Assembly: GCA_012656075.1 (NCBI GenBank)
Contig: JAAKBF010000329.1
Location: forward strand, 1 to 64,000
Direction: 5' to 3'
Length of the DNA: 64,000 nt
DNA from: Phytophthora hibernalis
Lineage: Eukaryota > Oomycota > Peronosporomycetes > Peronosporales > Peronosporaceae
Position numbers and translations under genes: made by a program. The notes under the pieces are model-generated. The model made no database searches. It was not told the origin of the DNA and was given only the letters and a program-made list of their open reading frames with translations. Shown piece after piece: positions 11,481-23,788 of the stretch (within the stretch, counting starts at the first letter, position 1; the number at the start of each line of letters is the position of its first letter).

Positions 11481-13664
11481 CTCCCACTCGACTCGACAGC
11501 GATTGCACCTTGATCCCGAGCTTGGTCCGGAGCACACTGAACTGCGTTGCAGGAATTGGCTTCGTCATCATGTCCGCCAGCATGTCCGTTGTCGACACAT
11601 ATTGTAGCACCACTTGATGTGCTTCCACCTTCTCACGCACGAAGTGGTAGCGAATGTCGATGTGCTTGGTGCGCTTGTGGAACTGCGGGTTCTTGGCCAA
11701 CGCGATGGAGCCTTGGTTGTCCTCGTAGATCTTGACCGCTTCATCGCTTGCCATCTCGCCGAGCTCGCACAGGAACACCTTGAGCCACACTGCCTCTTGT
11801 GTCGCCTCCGATAGCGCCATGTACTCGGCCTCCGTCGAAGACAGCGCCACCGTCCGCTGTTTCTTGCTTCTCCAGCTGATGCATCCGCCGTTCATCATGA
11901 ACGCGTAGCCACTTGTACTCCGTCGAGACTCGATGTCGCCTGCCCAGTCCGCATCCGAATAGCCTTGAAGTCCATCGTGACAGCTTGCTTGAAATTCGAT
12001 GCCGTGCGTCTTGGTGCCTTGAATGTACCTGAACACCCTCTTGAGCGCCTGCCAGTGTGTCGGGCACGGGTCCGCTGCAAACTGACTTAGCACTCCCACT
12101 GCAGCTGCCAGGTCCGGACGAGTGCCTACCATGAGGTACATGAGGCATCCCACTGCGTTCCGGTATGGCACGTTGACCATGGTCTCGTCGTGCTTGCAGC
12201 CACCTTCACACATGGCCTTCGTCAGCTTGAGACCCGGATCCTGTGGCGTCTTGACAGGGTTGCTCTTGTCCATGCTGAACTTCTGCAGGATGTCTTTGGC
12301 GAACTTGGTCTGCCGCATCGACATCTTCCCAGCCACCACGTCTTGCTCGATCTCCATCCCGAGGAAGTACTTGAGCTGACCCATGTCCGTCATCTCGAAG
12401 CGGTGACTGAGCGCCTGCTTGGTGTCGAGGAGCATCTTGTCACTGCTGCTGGCGAGGACCAAGTCGTCAACGTAGAGCGCCACGAAGATCATGTCTTGGC
12501 CGTCACGCTTCAAGTAGATGCAGTGGTCGGACTCGCACTTCTTGAACCCCAGCTTGAGCATGAAGTCGTCGATGGTCTGGTTCCACATGCGCGGCGACTG
12601 CTTCAGTCCGTACAGCGACCGCTTGAGCTTGCATACGTGGTCCGGGTGGTCTTCGTCCACATAGCCATCCGGCTGTGCCATGTAGATGTCTTCGTCCAGC
12701 ACACCGTTGAGGAACGCAGTCTTGACATCCATCTGGTGCAGCTTGAGACCATACTTGGCAGCTAGACTCAGTACGATCCGGATCGACGTGAACTTGGCCA
12801 CTGGTGCGAAGGTCTCGTCGTAGTCGATGCCGTACTTTTGCGAAAACCCCTTGGCCACCAGTCGCGCCTTGAACCGCTCGATCTCTCCAGCTTGGTTCTC
12901 CTTCACGCGAAACACCCATCTGCAGCCGATCGCCTTGCGTCCCTTCGGCAGTGGTACGACATCCCACGTGTCGTTCTTGAGCAGCGAGTCACACTCCGAG
13001 TCACACGCCTCCTTCCACTTGACTGCGTCGCTGGATTCCATCGCCGACTTGAACGTGGTCGGCATTTCTCCCACTGAATCCACGACGTACGCAGCTTCGA
13101 AGTCTTGACTTTCTTGAGCCGCAGCCGACATCTCGTCCAGGGTCTGGTGTCGACTCTGCGACGCATACCGCTTGGTACTTGGAACCTCCGTGACTTCCTC
13201 CAGCGACTGCGTCCGCGGGTGTCGCTTGCTGCCGGGCTCGAAGTCTTCGTCCCGCGCAGCTTCTTCCTCTTCCTCTTCTTCGTTGTCGTCTTCATCCGAC
13301 TGCGACGAATCTTGATCCGTCGTCTCTTCATCTTGAATGACCACCACCTCCCTCTGATGGTAGTCACGTCTCCCACTGTCGAAGACGTCTTCCATAAATT
13401 GCGCGTCGCGGCTCACCAGCACGCGACTGCTCTCCAGTTCTTCGAATCGATACGCTTTCTCGTGCTCCGAGTACCCCAGGAACCGACAGCGCACCGACCG
13501 AGCGTCAAACTTGGTGCGCTTCGCCTTTGGTATGTGCACATACGCGTGACAACCGAACACTTTCAGGTTCGCCAGCAGCGGTTTCTTGCCCGTCAAACTT
13601 GGTGCGGAGACTTGTCGTGGCTGATGGCGCGTGTCGGACACCGATTACGGAGGAACGTAGCCGT
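11481..13664 (-). pseudogene. integrase end, RT and RNase H, 3' part of an element, minus strand
   Basis: A 738-codon open frame (11425-13641) covers residues about 650 to 1330: the integrase C-terminal part, acidic linker with seven Glu, RT with YVDD, and RNase H with SDADW, SSTEAEY and EDNQ. One base lost near 13594 shifts the upstream frame. Another near 11512 (CTTGATCC for CTTGGATCC) changes the C-terminal tail. It ends at residue about 621, exactly where the plus-strand array starts. The matching 5' part is 37427-39135, with roughly 546 bp absent between them. Confidence 0.9.
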
Positions 13665-14028
13665 TGTTGTCAAGAAGGCGCCTCGGGCAGCTGCGGTATA
13701 CCGGTAGGATACCGGTATGACCTTCACTCAGTGGGACCGCAATCATTCCTGTGTTTACGGGACACTGATGATGGGACGCGGGACACTGATGATGGGACGC
13801 TGTTTACGCTACGGGGATTACGGGACACGTGGGTACAAGATTGTGGGTACAAGATGGGCATCCACGTGGCAGTCGCTGATTGGCTGAAGCAACTCAGTAT
13901 CCGGTAGAGAATCCAGTAGAGTGTATCCAGTAGAGAATCCAGTAGGCTTAGAGGTAGCAAGGGAGTTTGCGAACTAAGGACCTAAATCAATCACTTTGCA
14001 TTTTGCCATCAACCGACCAAAGCCTTTT
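13665..14028 (+). repeat. copia LTR, array LTR 1
   Basis: Complete 364-bp LTR with an exact TGTTG start, abutting minus-strand integrase sequence on the left. It is followed by the primer-binding site at 14029. Confidence 0.94.
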
Positions 14029-16326
14029 GGTTATGAGCCCAAGCCCGTCTTCCCTGCCCAAGACCCCGACTACGCCTTCGCCATGGACGCCACCCCGACC
14101 ACGACCGCCCGCATCAACAAGTTCAACGGAACCAACTTCCACACGTGGAAGTTCAAGATGCAGATGGTGCTCGAGGAGCGCGAACTGTGGGAAGTGACGA
14201 GTGGGGAAGTGAAGCTGGAGCACTGCACGACCACGGCGGATCAAGCGACGTTCAAGAGGAAGTCGCGTAAGGCGCTGGCGATCATCTGTCTCGCGATGGA
14301 GGACTCGCAGCTGCCGCTGGTTCGCTCGGCCAAGGACGCGCATGATGCATGGTCAAGACTGGAAGGACACTTCGAGAAGAAGAGTTTGGCCAACAAGCTC
14401 TTTCTTCGTCGGCGTTTCTTCACGACGATGATGGAGGAAGGTGACGATGTGCTGGAGCACATCAACAAGCTCAAGACGCTGGCGGAGCAGCTCGACGCGG
14501 TTGGCGCTCCGGTCAGCGAGGACGACTTGGTGATCACGCTTCTGGGCAGTCTGAGCGAGTCGTACCAGTTCCTGATCACGGCGTTGGAGTCGAGAGCCGA
14601 CTCGCTGTCGTGGGAACTCGTGACGTCTCGGCTGCTGCATGAGGACATGAAGCGCAAGGAACAAGGTGGCGGTGTCGACGGAGCCGCGCACGGTCAAGGT
14701 CAAGCGTTCATGGTCAACAACAACAAGCGCAAGGGCCGACCGGTGAAGAAGACCGGGGCGTGCCACAACTGCGGCAAACAAGGACATTGGATCGCGGAGT
14801 GTCCCTCGCGGGTCCAGAACGACGCTGAGCGATATCGGTCGCAGCGTGCGAACGTCGCGCAGGACGAAGAAGATCCTGGCGACTACCTTTTCTCGGTTGG
14901 TCGTACGAGCAGTACCGCCAAGTCGAGTGACATGTGGCTGGTCGACTCGGGTGCGACGCAGCACATGACGAGTTCCAACAAGTACATGAGGAACTACAAG
15001 AAGATGGCTCCGGTGGACGTGCATCTCGCGGACGACGGTGTGGTTCAGGCGGTGGGGACCGGCGACATTGTCATGTCGATGAAGACGCCGCGCGGCATGA
15101 AGAAGGGCGTGCTCACGAATGTGTGGCATATCCCGAAGCTGTCGCGCAACCTGTTCGGTGAGCGCTTCACCAAGGACGTCGGGCCAGTCACCTTCGAGAG
15201 CGACGGGTGCTTCGCGGACAACAAGGGTCTCAAGTGGCAGCTCGGCTCGTGAGGGCAAAGGCTGTTCAAGCTGTGCATGACTCCGATGATGCCTGACGAG
15301 GCCAATGCGGCAAGTTCGAAGGATTGCCAAGGGGACACCACGTCGTACCTCTGGCACCTCCGACTTGGTCACATTGGCCATGGCGGTCTAGGCCATCGTC
15401 AAGAAGAGCTACGGTGTTGGCATCGACATAACGTCGGTGAAGCAGTGGGAGCTGTGCGACGGGTGTGCACTCGGCAAGCAAACGCGAGTGAGCTACATGA
15501 AGTCGTCCCCGAACCGTGCGAAGCACGTGCTGGAGTGGTTCACAGCGATGTGTGCGGCCCCATGCAGACGCCAACGTTTGGGGGCAAGCGCTACTTCGTC
15601 ACGTTCATCGATGACAAGTCGCACTTCTGCGTCGTGTATTTGCTGAGGAACAAGTCCGAGGTGGCTACCAAGTTCGCGGAGTTTGTGGCGTTTGCTGAAA
15701 CTCAGACCGGCAAGCGCGTGAAGACACTCCGGGCGACAACGGTGGCGAGTACTTCCGGCGCGATGGCCAAGTTCTGTGCGGACCGTGGTATCGTGCAGAA
15801 GTTCACTCCGCCGTACACGCCTCAGCTGAATGGAGTCGCCGAGCGGATGAACCGGACGTTGGTGGAGTGTGCGCGCTGCATGCTGGAACATGCCGGATTG
15901 CCCAAGACGTATTGGGGTGAAGCGGTGATGACGGCTACGTTCCTCCGTAATCGGTGTCCGACACGCGCCATCAGCCACGACAAGTCTCCGCACCAAGTTT
16001 GGACGGGCAAGAAACCGCTGCTGGCGAACCTGAAAGTGTTCGGTTGCCACGCGTATGTGCACGTACCGAAGGCGAAGCGCACCAAGTTTGACGCTCGGTC
16101 GGTGCGCTGTCGGTTCCTGGGGTACTCGGGCACGAGAAAGCGTATCGATTCGAAGAACTGGAGAGCAGTCGCGTGCTGGTGAGCCGCGACGCGCAATTTA
16201 TGGAAGACGTCTTCGACAGTGGGAGACGTGACTACCATCAGAGGTGGTGGTCATTCAAGATGAAGAGACGACGGATCAAGATTCGTCGCAGTCGGATGAA
16301 GACGACAACGAAGAAGAGGAAGAGGA
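14029..16326 (+). pseudogene. gag to acidic linker, truncated array unit 1
   Basis: Gag, zinc knuckle and protease are open in one frame until about 15252. The rest of protease and integrase is broken by small indels: CTGTTCGGTGAGCGC near 15153, two bases lost near 15246, and further losses near 15258, 15391, 15535, 15732 and 16130. The unit stops inside the Glu-rich linker, where an LTR is fused at 16327, so RT and RNase H are absent. The linker at the fusion is GAAGAGGAAGAGGA, the longer form seen in the minus-strand copies, not the six-base-shorter form of the full array units. Confidence 0.87.
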
Positions 16327-16693
16327 TGTTGTCAAAGAAGGCGCCTCCGGGCGGCTGCGGTATACCGGTAGGATACCGGGTACAGCAGCCATGCTCAGTG
16401 GGACCGCAATCATTCCTGTGTTTACAGGACACGCGTTGGACGCAGGACACTGATGATGGGACATAGGACACTGATGATGGACGCTGTTTACGCTACGGGG
16501 ATTACAGGACACGTGGGTACAAGTTGTGGAGTACAAGATGGGCATACGTGGCAGTCGCTGATTGGCAAGCAACTCAGTATCGGTAGAGAATCCAGTAGAG
16601 TGTATCAGTAGAGAATCCAGTAGGCTTAGAGGTAGCAAGGGGGTTTGCAGACTAAGGACCTAAATCAATCGCTGCATTTGCCAAAGCCTTTTT
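16327..16693 (+). repeat. copia LTR, array LTR 2, indel-rich
   Basis: Recognisable over its whole length but with many single-base gains and losses, for example GTCAAAGAAGG near the start and GGGTACAGCAGCC where the family has GGTATGACC. Confidence 0.88.
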
Positions 16694-18970
16694 GGTTATG
16701 AGCCCAAGCCCCGTCTTCCTGCCCAGACTGACTGCACGCCTTCGCCATGGACGCCACCCCGACACGACCGCCCGCATCGACAAGTTCAACGGAACCAACT
16801 TCCACACGTGGAAGTTCAAGTGCGATGGTGCTCGGAGGCACGCGAACTGTGGGAAGTGACGAGTGAAGTGAAGCTGGAGCACCAAGCCACGGCGGATCAA
16901 GCGACGTTCAAGAGAGTCGCGCGTAAGGCGCTGGCGATCATCTGTCTCGCGATGGAGGACTCACAGCTGCCTTCGGTTCGCTCGGCCAAGGCGCACATGA
17001 TGCATGGTCAAGACTGGAAGGACGCGCTTGAGAAGAGTTTGGCCAGCAAGCTCTTTCTTCGTCGGCATTTCTTCACGACGACGATGGAGGAAGGTGACGA
17101 TGTGCTGCCGAGAGCATCAACAGCTCAAGACGCTGGCGGAGCAGCTCGACGCGTTGGCGCTCAGTCAGCAGGACGGCTTGGTGATCACGCTTCTGGGCAG
17201 TCTGAGCGAGTCGGCGTACCAGTTCCTGATCACGGCGTTGGAGTCGAGAGAGCCGACTCGCTGTCGTATGAGGAACTCGTGACGTCTCGGCTGCTGCATG
17301 AGGACATGAAGCGCAAGGAACAAGGTGGCGGTGTCGACGGGCCGCGCACGGTCAAGGTCAAGCGTTCATGGTCAACAACAACAGCGCAAGGGCCGACCGG
17401 TGAAAAGACCGGGGCGTGCCACAACTGCGGCAAACAAGGACATTGGATGCGGAGTGTCCCTCGCGGGTCAGAACGACGCTGAGCGATATCGGTCGCAGCG
17501 TGCGAACATCGCGCAGGACGAAGATCCTGGCGACTACCTTTTCTCGGTTAGTCGTACGAGCAGTACCGCCAGGTAGTGACATGTGGCTGGTCGACTCAGG
17601 TGCGACGCAGCACATGACGAGTTCAACAAGTACATGAGGAACTACAAGAAGATGGCTCCGGTGGACGTGCATCTCGCGGACGACGGTGTGGTTCAGGCGG
17701 TGGGGACCGGCGACATTGTCATGTCGATGAAGACGCCGCGCGGCATGAAGAAGGTGTGCTCACGAATGTGTGGCATATCCCGAAGCTGTCGCGCAACCTG
17801 TTTTCGGTCGGCCGCTTCACCAAGGACGTCGGGCCAGTCACCTTCGAGAGCGACGGGTGCTTCGCGGACAACAAGGTCTCAAGTGGCAGCTCGGCGCTCG
17901 TGAGGGCAAAGGGCTGTTCAAGCTGTGCATGACTCCGATGATGCCTGACGGGGCCAATGCGGCAAGTTCGAAGGATTGCCAGGGGACACCACGTCGTACC
18001 TCTGGCACCTCCGACTTGGTCACATTGGCCATGGCGGTCTAGACGCCATCGTCAAGAAGAGAGCTACGGTGTTGGCATCGACAACGTCGGTGAAGCAGTG
18101 GGAGCTGTGCGACGGTGTGCACTCAAGGCAAACGCGAGTGAGCTACATGAAGTCGTCCCCGAACCGTGCGAAGCACGTGCTGGAAGTGGTTCACAGCGAT
18201 GTGTGCGGCCCCATGCAGACGCCAACGTTTGGGGGCAAGCGCTACTTCGTCACGTTCATCGATGACAAGTCGCACTTCTGCGTCGTGTTGCTGCGGGGAA
18301 CAAGTCCGAGGTGGCTGCCAAGTTCGCGGGTTGTGGCGTTTGCTGAAACTCAGACCGGCAAGCGCGTGAAGACACTCCGGAGCGACAACGGTGGCGATAC
18401 ACTTCCGGCGCGATGGCCAAGTTCTGTGCGGACCGTGGTATCGTGCAGAAGTTCACTCCGCCGTACGCCTCAGCTGAATGGAGTCGCCGAGCGGATGAAC
18501 CGGACGTTGGTGGAGTATGCGCGCTGCATGCTGGAACATGCCGGATTGCCAGGACGTATTGGGGTGAAGCCGATGATGCAGCTGCGGGTCCTCCGTAATC
18601 GGTGTCCGACGCGCGCCATCAACCACGGAAGTCTCGCACAAGTTTGAGACGGGCAAAAACCGCTGCTGGCGAACCTGAAAGTGTTCGGTTTGCCACGCGT
18701 ATGCGCGTACCGGGCGAAGCGCACCAAGTTTGACGCTCGGTCGGTGCGCTGTCGGTTCCTGGGGTACTCGGAGCACGAGAAAGCGTATCGATTCGAAGAA
18801 CTGGAGAGCAGTCGCGTGCTGGTGAGCCGCGACGCGCAATTTATGGAAGACGTCTTCGACAGTGGGAGACGTGACTACCATCAGAGGAGGTGGTGGTCAT
18901 TCAAGATGAAGGTGACGGATCAAGATTCGTCGCAGTCGGATGAAGACGACAACGAAGAAGAGGAAGAGGA
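16694..18970 (+). pseudogene. gag to acidic linker, truncated array unit 2, heavily frameshifted
   Basis: Same content and same 3' fusion point as unit 1: gag, protease, integrase, then a stop in the Glu-rich linker fused to an LTR with GAAGAGGAAGAGGATGTTG. It is therefore a tandem copy of 13665-16326, not an independent truncation. The frame breaks every one to two hundred bases through small indels (for example near 16835, 17110, 17395, 17560, 17755, 18060, 18330, 18560), while substitutions are comparatively few. The zinc-knuckle and DNGG region can still be read in pieces. The pattern suggests raw-read error more than old decay. Confidence 0.82.
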
Positions 18971-19340
18971 TGTTGTCAAGAAGGCGCCTCGGGCAGCTGC
19001 GGTATACCGGTAGGATACCGGTATGACCTTCACTCAGTGGGACCGCAATCATTCCTGTGTTTACGGGACACTGATGATGGGACGCGGACACTGACACACT
19101 GATGATGGGACGCTGTTTACGCTACGGGGATTACGGGACACGTGGGTACAAGATTGTGGGTACAAGATGGGCATCCACGTGGCAGTCGCTGATTGGCTGA
19201 AGCAACTCAGTATCCGGTAGAGAATCCAGTAGAGTGTATCCAGTAGAGAATCCAGTAGGCTTAGAGGTAGCAAGGGGTTTGCGAACTAAGGACCTAAATC
19301 AATCACTTTGCATTTTGCCATCAACCGACCAAAGCCTTTT
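18971..19340 (+). repeat. copia LTR, array LTR 3
   Basis: About 370 bp. The second mini-repeat is rearranged (GGACACTGACACACTGATG), adding several bases. Otherwise close to the family LTR. Confidence 0.92.
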
Positions 19341-22300
19341 GGTTATGAGCCCAAGCCCCGTCTTCCCAAGACCCCGACTACGCCTTCGCCATGGACGCCA
19401 CCCCGACCACGACCGCCCGCATCAACAAGTTCAACGGAACCAACTTCCACACGTGGAAGTTCAAGATGCAGATGGTGCTCGAGGAGCGCGAACTGTGGGA
19501 AGTGACGAGTGGGGAAGTGAAGCTGGAGCACTGCACGACCACGGCGGATCAAGCGACGTTCAAGAGGAAGTCGCGTAAGGCGCTGGCGATCATCTGTCTC
19601 GCGATGGAGGACTCGCAGCTGCCGCTGGTTCGCTCGGCCAAGGACGCGCATGATGCATGGTCAAGACTGGAAGGACACTTCGAGAAGAAGAGTTTGGCCA
19701 ACAAGCTCTTTCTTCGTCGGCGTTTCTTCACGACGATGATGGAGGAAGGTGACGATGTGCTGGAGCACATCAACAAGCTCAAGACGCTGGCGGAGCAGCT
19801 CGACGCGGTTGGCGCTCCGGTCAGCGAGGACGACTTGGTGATCACGCTTCTGGGCAGTCTGAGCGAGTCGTACCAGTTCCTGATCACGGCGTTGGAGTCG
19901 AGAGCCGACTCGCTGTCGTGGGAACTCGTGACGTCTCGGCTGCTGCATGAGGACATGAAGCGCAAGGAACAAGGTGGCGGTGTCGACGGAGCCGCGCACG
20001 GTCAAGGTCAAGCGTTCATGGTCAACAACAACAAGCGCAAGGGCCGACCGGTGAAGAAGACCGGGGCGTGCCACAACTGCGGCAAACAAGGACATTGGAT
20101 CGCGGAGTGTCCCTCGCGGGTCCAGAACGACGCTGAGCGATATCGGTCGCAGCGTGCGAACGTCGCGCAGGACGAAGAAGATCCTGGCGACTACCTTTTC
20201 TCGGTTGGTCGTACGAGCAGTACCGCCAAGTCGAGTGACATGTGGCTGGTCGACTCGGGTGCGACGCAGCACATGACGAGTTCCAACAAGTACATGAGGA
20301 ACTACAAGAAGATGGCTCCGGTGGACGTGCATCTCGCGGACGACGGTGTGGTTCAGGCGGTGGGGACCGGCGACATTGTCATGTCGATGAAGACGCCGCG
20401 CGGCATGAAGAAGGGCGTGCTCACGAATGTGTGGCATATCCCGAAGCTGTCGCGCAACCTGTTTTCGGTCGGCCGCTTCACCAAGGACGTCGGGCCAGTC
20501 ACCTTCGAGAGCGACGGGTGCTTCGCGGACAACAAGGGTCTCAAGTGGCAGCTCGGCGCTCGTGAGGGCAAAGGGCTGTTCAAGCTGTGCATGACTCCGA
20601 TGATGCCTGACGAGGCCAATGCGGCAAGTTCGAAGGATTGCCAAGGGGACACCACGTCGTACCTCTGGCACCTCCGACTTGGTCACATTGGCCATGGCGG
20701 TCTAGACGCCATCGTCAAGAAGAGCTACGGTGTTGGCATCGACATGACGTCGGTGAAGCAGTGGGAGCTGTGCGACGGGTGTGCACTCGGCAAGCAAACG
20801 CGAGTGAGCTACATGAAGTCGTCCCCGAACCGTGCGAAGCACGTGCTGGAGGTGGTTCACAGCGATGTGTGCGGCCCCATGCAGACGCCAACGTTTGGGG
20901 GCAAGCGCTACTTCGTCACGTTCATCGATGACAAGTCGCACTTCTGCGTCGTGTATTTGCTGAGGAACAAGTCCGAGGTGGCTACCAAGTTCGCGGAGTT
21001 TGTGGCGTTTGCTGAAACTCAGACCGGCAAGCGCGTGAAGACACTCCGGAGCGACAACGGTGGCGAGTACACTTCCGGCGCGATGGCCAAGTTCTGTGCG
21101 GACCGTGGTATCGTGCAGAAGTTCACTCCGCCGTACACGCCTCAGCTGAATGGAGTCGCCGAGCGGATGAACCGGACGTTGGTGGAGTGTGCGCGCTGCA
21201 TGCTGGAACATGCCGGATTGCCCAAGACGTATTGGGGTGAAGCGGTGATGACGGCTACGTTCCTCCGTAATCGGTGTCCGACACGCGCCATCAGCCACGA
21301 CAAGTCTCCGCACCAAGTTTGGACGGGCAAGAAACCGCTGCTGGCGAACCTGAAAGTGTTCGGTTGCCACGCGTATGTGCACGTACCGAAGGCGAAGCGC
21401 ACCAAGTTTGACGCTCGGTCGGTGCGCTGTCGGTTCCTGGGGTACTCGGAGCACGAGAAAGCGTATCGATTCGAAGAACTGGAGAGCAGTCGCGTGCTGG
21501 TGAGCCGCGACGCGCAATTCATGGAAGACGTCTTCGACAGTGGGAGACGTGACTACCATCAGAGGGAGGTGGTGGTCATTCAAGATGAAGAGACGACGGA
21601 TCAAGATTCGTCGCAGTCGGATGAAGACGACAACGAAGAAGAGGAAGAAGCTGCGCGGGACGAAGACTTCGAGCCCGGCAGCAAGCGACACCCGCGGACG
21701 CAGTCGCTGGAGGAAGTCACGGAGGTTCCAAGTGCCAAGCGGTATGCGTCGCAGAGTCGACACCAGACCCTGGACGAGATGTCGGCTGCGGCTCAAGAAA
21801 GTCAAGACTTCGAAGCTGCGTACGTCGTGGATTCAGTGGGAGAAATGCCGACCACGTTCAAGTCGGCGATGGAATCCAGCGACGCAGTCAAGTGGAAGGC
21901 GTGTGACTCGGGTGTGACTCGCTGCTCAAGAACGACACGTGGGATGTCGTACCACTGCCGAAGGACGCAAGGCGATCGGCTGCAGATGGGTGTTTCGCGT
22001 GAAGGAGAACCAAGCTGGAGAGATCGAGCGGTTCAAGGCGCGACTGGTGGCCAAGGGGTTTTCGCAAAAGTACGGCATCGACTACGACGAGACCTTCGCA
22101 CCAGTGGCCAAGTTCACGTCGATCCGGATCGTACTGAGTCTAGCTGCCAAGTATGGTCTCAAGCTGCACCAGATGGATGTCAAGACTGCGTTCCTCAACG
22201 GTGTGCTGGACGAAGACATCTACATGGCACAGCCGGATGGCTATGTGGACGAAGACCACCCGGACCACGTATGCAAGCTCAAGCGGTCGCTGTACGGACT

Positions 22301-23425
22301 GAAGCAGTCGCCGCGCATGTGGAACCAGACCATCGACGACTTCATGCTCAAGCTGGGGTTCAAGAAGTGCGAGTCCGACCACTGCATCTACTTGAAGCGT
22401 GACGGCCAAGACATGATCTTCGTGGCGCTCTACGTTGACGACTTGGTCCTCGCCAGCAGCAGTGACAAGATGGTCCTCGACACCAAGCAGGCGCTCAGTC
22501 ACCGCTTCGAGATGACGGACATGGGTCAGCTCAAGTACTTCCTCGGGATGGAGATCGAGCAAGACGTGGTGGCTGGGAAGATGTCGATGCGGCAGACCAA
22601 GTTCGCCAAAGACATCCTGCAGAAGTTCAGCATGGACAAGAGCAACCCTGTCAAGACGCCACAGGATCCGGGTCTCAAGCTGACGAAGGCCATGTGTGAA
22701 GGTGGCTGCAAGCACGACGAGACCATGGTCAACGTGCCATACCGGAACGCAGTGGGATGCCTCATGTACCTCATGGTAGGCACTCGTCCGGACCTGGCAG
22801 CTGCAGTGGGAGTGCTAAGTCAGTTTGCAGCGGACCCGTGCCCGACACACTGGCAGGCGCTCAAGAGGGTGTTCAGGTACATTCAAGGCACCAAGACGCA
22901 CGGCATCGAATTTCAAGCAAGCTGCCACGATGGACTTCAAGGCTATTCGGATGCGGACTGGGCAGGCGACATCGAGTCTCGACGGAGTACAAGTGGCTAC
23001 GCGTTCATGATGAACGGCGGATGCATCAGCTGGAGAAGCAAGAAACAGCGGACGGTGGCGCTGTCTTCGACGGAGGCCGAGTACATGGCGCTATCGGAGG
23101 CGACACAAGAGGCAGTGTGGCTCAAGGTGTTCCTGTGCGAGCTCGGCGAGATGGCAAGCGATGAAGCGGTCAAGATCTACGAGGACAACCAAGGCTCCAT
23201 CGCGTTGGCCAAGAACCCGCAGTTCCACAAGCGCACCAAGCACATCGACATTCGCTACCACTTCGTGCGTGAGAAGGTGGAAGCACATCAAGTGGTGCTA
23301 CAATATGTGTCGACAACGGACATGCTGGCGGACATGATGACGAAGCCAATTCCTGCAACGCAGTTCAGTGTGCTCCGGACCAAGCTCGGGATCCAAGGTG
23401 CAATCGCTGTCGAGTCGAGTGGGAG
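19341..23425 (+). pseudogene. gag-pol: near-intact gag-pol, array unit 3
   Basis: Full-length internal region between two LTRs. One frame runs from the start at 19391 (MDATPTT) through gag, zinc knuckle, protease, integrase and linker. A second runs from about 21939 through RT and RNase H to a stop in the next LTR at 23468. The switch is caused by a cluster at 21897-21963: three bases lost (GAAGGCG for GAAGGAGGCG), one base lost (TCGGGTG for TCGGAGTG) and one G lost (GAAGGACG for GAAGGGACG). Outside the cluster it matches the intact copies almost perfectly and shares ATGGTCCTCG with unit 4 where unit 5 has ATGCTCCTCG. The G-run losses could be sequencing error, in which case this copy would be intact. 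Confidence 0.9.
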
Positions 23426-23458
23426 TGTTGTCAAGAAGGCGCCTCGGGCAGCTGCGGT

Positions 23459-23479
23459 ATACCGGTAGGATACCGGTAT
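23459..23479. promoter_or_regulatory. U3 hairpin containing the gag-pol stop codon
   Basis: Nine-base arms ATACCGGTA and TACCGGTAT are separated by GGA and form a perfect stem. Each arm also holds the 8-bp palindrome TACCGGTA. The TAG that ends the upstream polyprotein lies at 23466-23468 inside this stem. The element recurs in all well-preserved LTRs here. A role in termination or packaging is only a guess. Confidence 0.7.
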
Positions 23480-23519
23480 GACCTTCACTCAGTGGGACCG
23501 CAATCATTCCTGTGTTTAC

Positions 23520-23561
23520 GGGACACTGATGATGGGACGCGGGACACTGATGATGGGACGC
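23520..23561. repeat. two 21-bp U3 mini-repeats
   Basis: Two head-to-tail copies beginning GGGACACTGATGATGGGAC. Copy number varies between LTRs: three at 11099-11480, disturbed at 9164-9516 and 18971-19340. Such repeats in U3 often act as transcriptional enhancers in LTR elements; that role is inference here. Confidence 0.8.
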
Positions 23562-23748
23562 TGTTTACGCTACGGGGATTACGGGACACGTGGGTACAAG
23601 ATTGTGGGTACAAGATGGGCATCCACGTGGCAGTCGCTGATTGGCTGAAGCAACTCAGTATCCGGTAGAGAATCCAGTAGAGTGTATCCAGTAGAGAATC
23701 CAGTAGGCTTAGAGGTAGCAAGGAGTTTGCGAACTAAGGACCTAAATC

Positions 23749-23766
23749 AATCACTTTGCATTTTGC
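23749..23766 (+). promoter_or_regulatory. oomycete-type core promoter (Inr + FPR) in LTR
   Basis: AATCACTTTGCATTTTGC fits the published oomycete core consensus (initiator YCAYTYY followed closely by the flanking region CAWTTTNC) at nearly every position: TCACTTT, G, CATTTTGC. It predicts transcription start at the A of TCACTTT, about 23753, leaving an R+U5 of only about 36 bases before the primer-binding site. The same motif is seen at the same place in the other well-preserved LTRs, for example 28210-28225. Confidence 0.7.
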
Positions 23767-23788
23767 CATCAACCGACCAAAGCCTTTT

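Larger units (their letters stand above)
23426..23788 (+). repeat. copia LTR, array LTR 4 (reference LTR)
   Basis: 363 bp from TGTTG to CTTTT, shared by units 3 and 4. In order it holds a hairpin with the polyprotein stop codon, two 21-bp mini-repeats, two CACGTG palindromes, a pair of GTGGGTACAAGAT repeats, an inverted CCAAT box (ATTGG, 23640-23644), three AATCCAGTAG-type repeats and a promoter-like Inr/FPR motif. The 3' end is not the usual CA; the CTTTT boundary is set by comparing insertion junctions and could be off by one or two bases. Confidence 0.95.
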
